Origin: Macrosoma leucophasiata
Taxonomy: Eukaryota; Arthropoda; Insecta; Lepidoptera; Hedylidae
Assembly (NCBI GenBank): GCA_036365455.1
Contig: JAWQUS010000008.1
Location: forward strand, 22,303,501-22,367,500
Length of the DNA: 64,000 nucleotides
Direction of reading: 5' to 3'
Positions 1 through 13,200 of the stretch are shown in pieces. The notes under the pieces were generated by a model. It saw only the letters and a program-made list of their open reading frames with translations, searched no databases and had not been told where the DNA came from. How positions within the stretch are numbered: position 1 is the first letter of the stretch; each line of letters starts with the position of its first letter. The position numbers and the translations under genes were made by a program.

Positions 1-1034
1 TACGTGATAAAAGTACATTTACTGACTCAGATTACAGAAAATGATTGGATTCGATATATATGTATTGCTGTTTCAATATGTTGTATTGTGTACATAATAC
101 ACCTGGGTGACACATTCATGGGCTTTTAGGTGGTACTTAGGGATCGAAACCGATTCCCATCTGCACGCAAATCACTCTCACAGGTACCATTACAATCGTT
201 CAGGCTTTTTCGCAGATCGGTCGGGACTGGTATGGCGACTAACGTTTATCTCATCCTTCCATCGTTACGTTTACGCAGTGACAAACATACTTGCAGTATT
301 CGATGTTTTGTAAATAAAAAATCAAACGCTCCAGCCATGCTCCGAACGATCGTTATATTAAATGTATGTGCCTCTCGCCCTTTTATAAACGTGAGCGCAA
401 TTGCCGTTTCATCGTTTGTAGTTTTTTTTTTATAGGAATATTTAACTTTGTGTCCATCCTATGAGCGACGCGGGGTTGTCTACGTTCGAGTTTACTACCG
501 TACTCATCGATATTTACTCCTGACACGTTTTTTTAAATATCACGGATTCTTACGGAACGTAGGCGTCCCGTATGTCGCTCGCGGGCGTGAATGTCAAGGC
601 TGCCAATTATGAATGTCCATATCGTGCAGTTTTGTTTTAATAATTTAATATTTTTAATAATTATACTTATTAATAATTTTTAATAATAAATACTTAATAA
701 TTTTATATTGAACAATACTTGAATCTCGTCTCTCAGAGAGGAGGTACACGAAGTGTACAAAACGATTGGCGGCATTTGTATCTCGCCTGATCGATCCCAC
801 CACTCACACCGGACATCACGACACTTGCCACATTATATTTATTTTCGGGGATTCTATTATTTTTCATACACTCGTCATTCATACCACTCGAACGTCGTTC
901 CCCTCATAGATGTTGTGTATCGCTTCGCGTCCGCATGGCTACTGGATGTCTATAACTGAGAATTATTTGTTAGAACTGTTAGTGGATTGTATCTCGGCGA
1001 ATGTAGTAATGAAATACTCGAAAACGTTTTCCAG
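1..1034 (+). other. Intron of the Trio gene at the left edge, no exon seen
   Basis: AT-rich DNA before the first recognisable Trio exon. It ends in a plausible splice acceptor at 1031-1034. I see no conserved coding segment here. Short open frames around 107-435 and 753-959 have no recognisable motif or codon bias. Confidence 0.5.
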
Positions 1035-1232
1035 CTCGGGGACCTATTGATAAAGCCCATCCAGCGCATCCAGAAGTACCACTTGCTGGTGAAGAAAATA
1101 CTGATATACTCGGAGAACGCCAACTGCCCGCCGAATGTGATAACGTCGCTGCGGGACGCGGTGTACTGCACCTCCGTCATACCCAAGAATGCCAACGACA
1201 TGATGGACGTTGGTCGCCTGCAGGGATTCACG
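1035..1232 (+). CDS. Trio: Trio exon: C-terminal part of the second DH (RhoGEF) domain
   Basis: Phase 0 at both ends, 66 codons. The translation contains LLIKPIQRIQKYHLLVKKIL, the signature helix of Dbl-homology domains that contacts the GTPase, and later MMDVGRLQGF, which closely matches the end of the second DH domain of TRIO and Kalirin. The donor is GTGAGG after ...GGATTCACG. The acceptor is placed at ...TTTTCCAG because the homologous region starts there; two other AG sites a few bases upstream are possible. Most of DH2 must lie on an earlier exon outside the window. Confidence 0.88.
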
Positions 1233-4200
1233 GTGAGGCACATTTTCTCTTTTACATTGGAAGCGCCCGTTTCATAATCAACAAAATATCCATAGCTACG
1301 GTTTTTTTATGTTATGAAGTTGGCAAACAAGCATGCGGTTCACATTGATGTTAAGTGATGACTGCAGTCTATAGACACCACAAAAGCAGCAGAGGTCAAA
1401 ATGCAGAATGTTGTGCATTTTGACCCCTGCGACCTTAATTGTTGTCTGTGTGATAGTTATTACGGGGCCATACATTACCATCTAAGTGCTAAACACTACC
1501 ATTTGGCGGCAGTTAGTTTAGGTAATGCGGTCACAGTACAAATATGACCAGTATGGAAACTACGTACAAAACGTTCGAAACGGCACACATACACAAACAT
1601 GCGCCTCGACGCTCGAGTAGCGTGCGTCTCACTACTGCAGCACCGCGAGAATCGCTTAAGGACCTCGTCGATGCGCATGTTTGTGTGAGTGTGCCGTTTC
1701 AACGTTTTGCACGTGGTTTCTATACTGTTCATATTTGTACTGTGATGTGGTGGTGCCTACGCCCTCGAGCTCTGGAACTCTTCTACCAGTTAACCGCCGC
1801 AAAATTAGATGTACTGGGGAAGTAACATAACTAATAATTGATCTGATACATTTGTACGAGTATCTTTAATCAAACTTTCATTATGGTTCTGAAACGGGCG
1901 CTTGCACATTTATTAAATAATCTACTGCTGATGAATATTTTTTAAACATTTTGTTAGTTATCGCCCCGCTTTGAAAGCCGATGCGAAATGTGCATTACAG
2001 TGTTCCAAATAGTTTCTGTAGCGTTAACTGTTAACTCGTTCCAATTTCCAGTTATCTCGTTTAAATGCCGTGCGAAGTGATTTTACTGAAAGTGAACGCC
2101 CAAATGAACAACTCTTGCAATAATAATCAACCTGCCTGCGAAATACAGCCCCAACTAATTAAGATTAGTTGCAATTAATTGGTTTTGCACTGCGATTGCT
2201 ATAGATGAGTCCTGTTAAGCTGATTGAGTCTCTATTCTCATATAAATTACATGATCACGTCTCTCTACATGATATGTGTTAGTATGGAACTATTGAGAAT
2301 ATAATGTATTTCTTCGGCGCGACTGTCGGACCGCCTAACTTTATCGCTATTGTCCTGTCAAAGTTTATGAATTTGTTTTGTAACTAGCTGTGCCCGCGAC
2401 TTAGTCCGCGTGAGATTTAATGATTTTATTTTTCAGTATCTACCCGGATGAAGTCGTGGGCGCAGCATATATAAAAGTAGCCTTAGTTACTCCTTATTAC
2501 AAGTGCCAGTGAAAGTCCCGTCGAAAGCCGTTCTCAAGATTAGCTCCAACAAACAGACAGACAGACTAAAATTGTAAAAAGCGGGTATTTTTATGTTACA
2601 AACAGACAGTACAATTTTATTTATTTGTATAGATGTAACTCTGACTGCGTGGCTTGAACTCAACATGACTTGTAATTATTATATTATTTATAATTTCGCA
2701 ATTCATGCGATTGATACATTATTGTTTAACATTGCTATGCACATTCAATGCGAACTTTGCTTGATTGGGTTTGAATTTATGTATATTTATAACTATAGCT
2801 TAGTTTTAAGTGTTACCTTAATTATTATCCATAGTAAACAATCGCTGAGTGTAGATGCTCTTTAAGAAATAGATTCTAATGAAGCGATCATGGAAATCGG
2901 TTTAAACATACCGAACATTTTCAACCGACTCCATCGTTAGCTAACTAAACTATGGACCGCTAGCCACAAGTTCGCTAAGGTTGGCTAACATTGTTATTGG
3001 TACTCTTTTACTTGCAGTTATGTTTCTTTTGAGGTGATTGGAAAATATGATGAGAATGAATTTTTACGACGCGACAGGTAAAAGCAACAGTGTGAAGTTG
3101 GTTGCTAAACTTTGTTGCCGTTTTGTTATATTTGGATTGTTACGGTGAAGAAGTATAACTTGTAACGTGCGTCGATAAGTACACACACTTTTTTTTTAAT
3201 TCTTCATCTAGCTTAAAATTAACATTGGTCTGAAAAATATTTATTTATACTTTTATGCACATTGTACAATTGGCGGACTTAATGCCACTAGGCATTCTCT
3301 GACAGTCAACCATAGGGTTATGGGACAAATTGTGTAGGGTGCGGAGCAAAAAATAAAACAAAAATAGTATTATTTTGCGAATTCATTATTTATCCCTTCT
3401 GCGGACTGTTTTTTTTATTGTTTCTGCGTTGAGAGTTGTCTGCACTGTATAAATTACTATATCACAAAATATTTGACTTAGCTTCGAGAATCTGCGCTTT
3501 CGGCCGTAGCTGCGTTAACTGCTGTAAAACAATGTTTTGTCATTCGATCATCGTGCTGAGCGATAGCTAACCAAGACTAATGTCCCATCAATAATGATAC
3601 ACGGTTGAATTTTACTGCCTCGGTGGTCTAGTGAACTCTAGTTTTAGAAGGCACTACTGCTACGCTAGGATCCTGGGTTCGATTCCCGAGTCCGGGGCTA
3701 CCTTAGATAAGGCTGTTATCTTAGGGTCTATTGAGATTTTTCCATTTTCTAGAAGTTTTACAGTATCTCGGAGCTTGGAAATAGGTCCTATGTTAACAGG
3801 CTCGCCACCAGTTACAGGGCCAAAACGTTACCGGCGAATCGTGGGTGTTTGCATGCATACATTTACCTCTGACCTATCCCCTCGGGTATTCTAGGCGTGA
3901 AGTTAAGGGCGTTATAATAATACGTTGTGTCGAATAAATAAAATCGTTATAACAAAATGTATAAATCTCCATGTATATAACTCGCTTTGCTGCTATGGTA
4001 TACCTACCTTCCAACAAGCTATTGATAAAGAGGTTAATTTTGGAGTGGTATATAAAAATATGTAAACTGTCAAGAAGGCCATCAGCGCGCAATAAGACTA
4101 AGTTATTGCCTCTATGCTATAAGTATATTCGCTGTCGAATATTAAAACCTAATCGGAACAAAGTAGCGCTCAAACACTACCACTAACCGACAGAAAGAGA

Positions 4201-7200
4201 CTCCATCTTTTTCGTTTAAATTATTACTTGGGCCGGTCGGCATTTATGGGACACAACAAAATGTACTGCAACGTAGACGGTCTCATTTCCAGGGCAACAT
4301 AACGGCGCAGGGTAAGCTTCTACTACAAGAGCCGCTCGTGGTGGCTGACGTGACGTACGGCAGCGACAAGGGCAAGGAGCTGCACGTGTTTCTCTTCCAG
4401 CAGTGTGTCATATTCAGCGAGGCTGTTGGCAAGAAGAGCCAGTTCACCAGCCCCACGTACAACTACAAGGCTCACATACAGGTTAATTTATATTTCCTAT
4501 TTCTTTGTTAGGTATTCATTGGAAGTGACAGATAAGCAGTTTGCAGCGAAAACTGTTTGTCTTAGCACACAAGCGTTCTGTTTTAAAATAAATGTTTAAT
4601 GACTACTGCAGCCTGTAGACATTTACACAAAGATAAGAGGGTATAATGCATTGCCGTCCTTGAGATATACAAGGAAAGCCGGAAAGGTTCAATAATATTT
4701 AAAGGATCATCTATATCAAGTTGCAAAACATTTGACGGAAACAATAACAATGGAAAAACAACTTTATTAAAGTACAAAGTTCAAAAATTTATTATTTGGT
4801 TTTTTTTTACAACCCTAACCAGTGGTCAATAAAAACGCTCACACACACACACACATATCGTGCGCGGTGATGGTGAGGCGAACGGTACTCGTGCGTGTGT
4901 ATGAAATGCAGCATCTCAGCAATTCATACCTACGCGCACACGAGTAGCGTTCGCTTTCAACTGATTTATGCTGTCAGCTGTTGTTGTCAGGCTTGAAACG
5001 TATACAATTAGAATCAAAGTTTGACTCGTAACAACTGATGAGAAATAGACCTTCGGGGATGAAGTCAACATCAGTTTAGGCATGGACTGTTGAAATTTTG
5101 TTCAACCTTTTCGGCTGCACCTTGTATATTGTTGTTTGATAAAATATCCAAAAAAATATAAATAAATGTTTTTAAAAGTTCAAAAGATCATTGCCGCCAC
5201 TGCGTCACCTTGCAACCCCGCTCTCCGCTGCAGGTGGTGATATTTTGCATAGGAAAGGTGCGTGGCATACCTACGCTCAGAGTAAATAACAGTTCAGAGG
5301 CCAAAAAACAATTTTGTATGGACGAACTTAAATTTAAAAAGGGCGTAGTACAACTGTTTTTTGGCCTGATGTAGAGAGGCTGCCTGCAAGAGTTAATGCG
5401 CTGATTTCAATTAACCCTGTGTAAGATCCAGTCCCGGATCCGTCTTGGCAGCACAATAAGGTAACAATGCACGTTTACCAGGTGAATAAGATGGAGGTGG
5501 ACGAGCTGGATGAGTACACGTTCATAATTCACTCGGCCGACCCTTGCAAGCCGAAGCAGTCATTCCTATGTCGCGCGCCCGAAGCCCGCCGCAAGGAGTG
5601 GACCACCACGCTCAACACCATCCTGCAGTCTCAGCGCATCTTCGGCGAGGCCCTGGAGAACCCCGGCGCCTACCTTCGCGAGATGCACCGCGATCCCACC
5701 GCGTAAGTATCGCTTTGACGGTAGACCCACATCCGCTTCTCATATACGCTTCGGCTCTGCCTATACTAATTTAGTTTGTGTTAAGCCTCTGTTACACTGG
5801 TCGCTGTTAATGACAAGTATTGTAAATTGATTAGGAACGTTCTATAGGTAATCTATCGGAATACAAGTCTACCCATAGAATTATTAAATGAATTCTTGTG
5901 TCAGTAAATAAAGTTTAAAAACCTCTTGATCTTACAGCCCAACTTAAATGTGAAAGGGCTGGTGAGATCATTATTGTCATAACACTCACCACTAGATGGC
6001 TTTAGTGTGTTGTAGTGTATTAGTGTATATTCTAATATCCGGTATTTGAAATGCATATTTAAACAATTGCAACGTACACTGGCGGAAAGTACACTTCATA
6101 CGGGCTCAACTCCTTTCCCTCGAAATTAAGTATGAGTAGATTAGAGAGGCCGAGCATATCCAATTTTAGAGAACTATATCCAGAATTATCCATCGAGACC
6201 ATATTAATATGTATCGAATTGATTAGAACGTACTGTTTGTTATTTTTCCGTCATGTTGCATTTAAGAACGAGACCAAAAAACATATAAGGACATAAACAA
6301 AGGTTTTTATTATCAAAACCGGTGTACGTATTCATTCAATAAATCCATGGGTTTAGACTTAAAAGTCCGTTTAATATATCAGACGAAATAACGAGTTGTA
6401 TATCGACTAACTATTCAGGCATAAATAGTTTAAGAGAATGTATACTTTGGTATTTTTTTATCTTCTCTTCATTAAATACATGCTAATCCTATAATCAATC
6501 AGATACGAAGTCAGAACAATAAATCTGATGAACTGCGTTCTATAAATGATATCTCTGAAACAAATTGTATGTTTCTTACATTATTATAAAAATACTTAGG
6601 TATAATTTAAACATATTTATGTTAATTTGTAAATACTATGTCGCTATAAGCTAACAGACCAGTTGTGTATTACTCAGATAATGACATTTTGTAAATAATA
6701 ATCATATTTAAAATTTTTGTACAACTCCAAAAATAACTTATTAGTATTTATAGTAGAAAACCCATTGTCTCGTATTGTATGTGTATTTAAGATAGAATAG
6801 TTGCAGTTGCACTGTTAGAAGAATATTACTGATCATCTAATAACTCCCGCTGAATCAATGATTGTATTCAGAGTAATGATTGTCAGGATTCTTTTCGAAA
6901 TCGCCTTCAGGTCGTTTATCATTCTACTTACTTGCTTGAAATAAAACTGGACAGCATATTACAATGAAATTATCTGTTTGTTTGGGCTACCTGGAAGAGA
7001 TTAATTTTTGTTAATATAACAATATTAATGTTTAACTTATTTTCAATATATGTTTACCTCTATAACTAACGGCATGTGTATGTCATTGTGTAACTTATTA
7101 ACACCATATATCTTTTATAGCCTTTAACAATAAGGCGCAGAGAGGGTGTCTGCTGGGGTGAGGCGCACGTCGGACCCAGACGACGCCTCGCTTTAGCTCT

Positions 7201-10200
7201 CTTATAACCACTATTCATTGTAATCTCTATATAATAATAAGGAATCAAGATGCAATAATGTGCTGCCATCGTTCGTTAGGTTTACCACACACCGGAGTAA
7301 CTGCCCGCATTGTTGAGGTTCAGGCCTTATAGCTATTCCCTATAGACGGATAAGTAAGAGCGTATTGGAATTGAACTTAGTAGGTAACGTGATATAACAT
7401 TGTGATTATCATTAATCAATATTGCACGACCCAAGCGCCATTGTCGAATTAAATGGATAGACCATAAAGCATTTGAATTAATGATAATAATAATTATGAT
7501 AAGTTTTAATACGATGTAAGATGGGCGTACGCGATGTCAACGCATATTTATTCATTATTAAACAATATATTTATAGAATAAATTAATCGATTGTATATGA
7601 GTTTCAAAATAATAAACGTTGGATAAACACGCTAGTACCTTAGTGGAGCCGTGATGCTCGATATGAGTGTTGTTAACGTTTAGCGTCTATGTTCGCAAAC
7701 AGCGCCCTGCGAGTTCATTTGGTGACAATTTTCAAGATTGCTTTTCGGGTTTTTCGAGATGCGTCAAACCGTTCGTACCGGTTATTGCTGAAATTGCTCT
7801 TATTATTAAACTAAACCAGAAGCTTTTCAACATTTTTAGTTTGAATCCAAAAATTAGGTATGTTGTAAGTGATGCAGTAGTGCACACTTGAGACATTTGC
7901 ATAGATAACGCGCTGCGCACAGGTTCTGCTGAGGAATGTTATGCTGATGTAAAAAAGTGAGTTAATTCCTTGTTACATGAGATTACCTTTATAACCGACT
8001 TCAAAAAAAAGAGGAGGTTCTCAATTCGTCCGGATCTTTTTTTTTAACGATTATGGTTTGAAAATAAACTGACACTAGTGAATAAACTCGTAACATGATT
8101 TAAATAAAACGTAATTACATAAGCAGGTGAAAATTACAATATTTTAATACTTTACCTTTATCAAATGGCTACAAAAGAATCGAAAGAAACTGACAATTCA
8201 AAAAGTAAAAGTGTTGGAAAGTAATTGAAACTAGAAGGGATTAGAGTTAGGTATTGCATGCTAGGTTAGTCTAGGTATTATGGATGTCTATATAAATTAT
8301 TTTACAATTAGTAACAAAACATATTAGGCACATATCCATAGTATGGTGAATATCACAATACAAAGTATATCTTGCGGTTACATTCATGTTTAGCAGTTTA
8401 ATTCAATAACAAAAATTTAAGTCGAAGCAAAAGTTGATGACCAGTCTGAAACTATTGAAATCACCACCACGCTATTCTGTTTCTTAATCCAAGACATCTA
8501 ATTTTAAATCGATGTAAACGTGAACTTATCCGATATCCAGTAAATTATATTGCAAACATACAAACGAGTGGTAATGACACAAGCTATGCGGTATTCATTG
8601 CTTGATTCCTTTCATTGAAGTTCATGCATACTAGGTGGCATAACTTAACATCATTCCAATAAACAAGCTAGAAGAGTGACAACGCGACGACCGATTGGTC
8701 GCTTGCGTCGCATTTGCATCGGCTGCATTTCTACACACACTTAATTGGCTCTGAATGTTCATAGCTTGTAAGTCAGAATATTTCTATGTATGTATATTAA
8801 CGGTTCTTTGTATTTAATGATTATAAGCGAACGATGAAGTCGTACTGTGATTAGGATGATGTAGGAGCCTCGCGGCTAGAATCGGCGGTCGGTGTCGCCG
8901 CGGCGATCCACACTGCAAATTGGCGCTTGGTGTCGTTGGTCCATGTAGATAATCGTGCGACGTTTTACATTCAGTGTGTCCGTGTAAACGAACATAAATC
9001 GACTGTATGTCGTCATGTCTTCCAACCGACGGAGGCGAACTCTCAGAGTGATATGATTTTCACAGTGTAAAATAATTTTATATTTAATTAAATTAATGTG
9101 ATGAAATGTACTTAATTTAGCGTAAAATCGTTTCCTTTTTTATATAATTCACGAAATCGTATTTATAAATAACTATAAATTTTATTTTTTTTACCACCGT
9201 AACCAGCGGTCTAGTCGCGCATTGTGTGAATAAGTAATTTTGAAATTACTTGTCGGTATTCGATTATTATTTATAAAGGAGTGGAAGTGAGAGGAGATAG
9301 TTCATTATGCATAACTGCAATATATCATTGCTTCTTCAGATAATATTGTCTTATGCGATTAGGATTCAAATAATTTGATGTATCTCTTTCTCTCTGTTAT
9401 CTTATTCGTGTTCATTTATTGTTAATTAATGTATGTCCAGGTCAGGAGTATATTAATATGTAATATTTTTTCTAATATCCAAATATTGATTAAGCAGTAA
9501 ATTTCTCTAGAATGTATCTCGGCGCTCTGCCATTATAGTTTTATAACTTTCGTATGTATATATTTACTTCGAAATTTTAACTTGTTGTATATAATGCTAA
9601 CTAACTTTTAACAATCACTGTAATACTAATCTATATGTTACATCAATAAGCAATAAATGTGGATAAAAAATGCTTGTGGTTTACTGCTTTTAGACCCGCA
9701 TGCTTGTTTATTTATTGTTTTATTTGGTTTGTTTTATATTTAGTTTACGGGGCCAGCTTGACGCTAACTAACACAGATTCTTGATATACGTTGTGGCGAA
9801 TGATTATTGTTAATATTTGAACACAACAAATGTAACATTATGATGAAATAAAATCACTAATGCGAAAACAGTTGCAACGTGTATTGGGCTTAAATAACAA
9901 AGCAACGCAGTAGGCAATATAATACTCTATTAAGCTAACTGGCTTAAATATATGGAGTTTTAAACCAGGAAGCTTGGATGACATTTAACATATAATTATG
10001 ACCATTCATGTTTTCTAAAAGTGATGTATAAATCTCAATCGAACATTATTTCTTTTCTTTCATGCAATGTCATCCAATCTTTTCTCAATTCTAAACTCAA
10101 AATCAACCATTCGATGGTGAAGTAAAGATTAAATCAAACATTACATTCTGAACTTAATTGAAATATAACCCCACAAAACGGACACTTAAACATGGACATC

Positions 10201-13200
10201 CTACACTAATCATAAAGCCGGTTTTTCACTGTGATTAAATGTATATTACATCACCAAATAACATACGAATCCTAACCTATACTTATCATGAATATGAATT
10301 AATTTACAAATAGAGATGTGACATCGTAGTGAAAAGCCGGGTGTACACGTAAGCTGGCGTACCCGTTTTTTGTTTATTTAAATTTGTTGGCGTGGGTGTA
10401 GTTCGGGGGAGGGGTGGTGCGGGCTGCGTAAGACGGAGAGCGTGCCGCCGTCGCTGGGGGGGCGGCTGGCGCCTGAACTGCGCGCGCGCAATCAACGGCC
10501 GCACACCAAGGCCAACACCATCAACCTGCCCACCGGCACCGTGCGGGACGACCGCAAGAAACCCGCCTCCGCCGTCAGCCCCACGTCGCCGCCGCACAAC
10601 GTGAGTTACGCTACCTCGTATAGACACACAATCTGTCAGCGTATTGTGTAACTTGGATGGAATCATTTCGATAGGCACGATGATATTGCTATTAAATCTT
10701 AACTGGGTGTGTTTAGAAAAATTAAGATCTTACTACAATTGTAATCCAGTCAGCATAAAATAGGAAATGCCTTAATGTCTTATGTAAAGCACACGTCGGC
10801 AAAACAGACTTACCTACTTGTCACTGCCATAGCAGAATATACATTCAGCAAAATAATGTGTTATGCTTACTCATCCTTAGCACTCATTTTGTATAGCGAA
10901 AATTAATTGAGCATGCTGATTGACTTACACGAGGTATGTAAGGTCTTCATTTTTCTAAACATACCCATTATAACGTTCCGTACGTTAAAACAGCAATGTG
11001 CAATGCATTTCAAATTTATGTTATCCTATATACATAATATGCCTGCTAATCCATTGGTGGCAGATTATCGTAAATCTCTAGACATACTGTTTAAAAAATA
11101 TATAATAGGTTGGGGAAAAAGTCTTTTCGCATTATAGTATGTATGAACTTGTAATAAAATCTCTTTGGCTGTAGTATTTGTATCTGGCTGGTTTTGGTAC
11201 TCGTATCATTGAAAGTTAAAATTTTAAAGAACATAATTCCAAATTCAAATTAGGCAAATGTGTGATTTTCATTTGTTTTTCGTACTGTCAAGATGAATGA
11301 ATCTATTTATGAAGAAATTCGATACATTTTAAAATTTTACTACAAAAAAGGTAAATATGCAAAGCAAGCCGCGAAAAGAAATTGCGATGTTTATGGACCT
11401 AGTGCAGTGTCTGTGAGAGTAGCACAAATTTGGTTTAAGCGTTTTCAATCCGGAAATTTTGATGTCAAAGATGCACCTCGCTCTGGTCGCCCTATTACGG
11501 ATAAAATGGATGCCATTTTTGAAAAAGTGGAGCAATATCGACATATCAGTAGTTACAACGTAGCTGAAGAACTGAGAATTGATCACAAAACAGTTTTGGC
11601 GCATTTGAAAAAAGCTGGGTACAAAAAAAAAGCTCGATATTTGGGTACCTCACGAGCTCACTGAAAGAAACCTAATGAACCGTGTACTCATTTGTGATTC
11701 TTTATTACGACGTAATGAAACCGAATCATTTTTGAAGAAGCTGATAACTGGTGATGAAAAGTGGATCACGTACGACCAGAACGTGCGAAAAAGGTCGTGG
11801 TCAAAGGCCGGTCAGGCTTCACAGACTGTGGCGAAACCCGGGTTAACTCGCAATAAGGTGATGTTGTGAGTGTGGTGGGATTGGAAGGGCATTATTCATT
11901 ATGAGCTATTATCACCAGGCAGGACTATCGATTCTGAACTCTACTGCGAACAACTGATAAGATTAAAGCAATAAGTTGAGAGAAAGCGGCCGGAATTGAT
12001 CAACAGAAGGGGTGTGGTGTTTCATCATGATAATGCTAGACCTCACACATCTATAGCCACTCAGCAAAAAATAAGAGAGTTTGGCTGGGAGGTGTTAATG
12101 CATCCGCCTTATAGTCCTGACCTTGCACCTTCAGATTTCCACCTGTTTCGGTCTCTTCAGAATTCTTTATGCAATGTTAGGTTAACATCACGAGAGGACT
12201 GCCAAATCCACTTGTCGCGGTATTTTGATGAGAAGTCCCAAATTTTTTATAGCAATGGGATCATGTCCCTACCTACAAGATGGCAAAAGGTTATCGAACA
12301 AAATGGTACATACATACTTTAGTTAAATTTAAATAAACTATATTAAAAAATGTTTTGAATTGTCTTAAAAAATGCGAAGAAACTTTTTCCCCAACCTAAT
12401 ATTTGTGGATAGCTCTCGCGTGTATAACACCACTTCCTCAATTATCCAACGTTTAAAACGTTGGGGAAGTATTGGTGTGTATATGCGAGTGAAATCAGCT
12501 TAATGGTAAAGGGTCTGGACTGGTTATCCTGAGGTCACAGATTCAATGCCTGCCCGAAGTCAAAGTATATTTTTTTATCTTCGTTACATGGGGGTGAAGT
12601 ATGGTCCAAGATCTTCAAGAATTACATTACGTAATACTTGAACGCTCCTGATGATATAACAGCTACTGATAATAATAACATTTGATTATCGAACTCTGCA
12701 TGATGAGCTTCACCACTGTTGTTGTTGCGAAACGCAGCGGTTCACAGATAAAATATGTATATTGTAGAAGACATAGCTGTGTCGATATACTCTTGAGATG
12801 GGTCTTTATAACTACAACTATTAACTATATCGCATGCTTAATGGAACATTGACCCATTAGTAGATAGGTCACAAACTGACAACTACCCGCAATTTCAACG
12901 TAATTCAAACAGTAGACGGTAGATAACGCCAACATAACCCTATATCAGTACATAACTCAATTGTGACCTATCTACTAATGGGTCAATGTTCCATTAAGCA
13001 TGCGATATGTTCTTGCACTTCTCATTTCATAATTCATGCATTTATTCAAACTGCACTTATATGACATACAAGGCATTTAGACATATGATTCTTCAAGGTG
13101 ACGGAAAATCAACAATTAAAATGTTTTATTTACAAAAATTATTCAGTCTTTAACATATGATTTAGTAGAAGAAATGGAATCCATAGTGGCATATAAATAA

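Larger units (their letters stand above)
1233..4292 (+). other. Trio intron with nested repeats
   Basis: Intron between the DH2 and PH2 exons. It holds a retroelement copy carrying an inserted foldback MITE (1308-1795), an unclassified repeat (2385-2600), a truncated LINE 3' end (3238-3357) and a tRNA-type SINE (3617-3915). No exon-like segment was seen. Confidence 0.6.
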
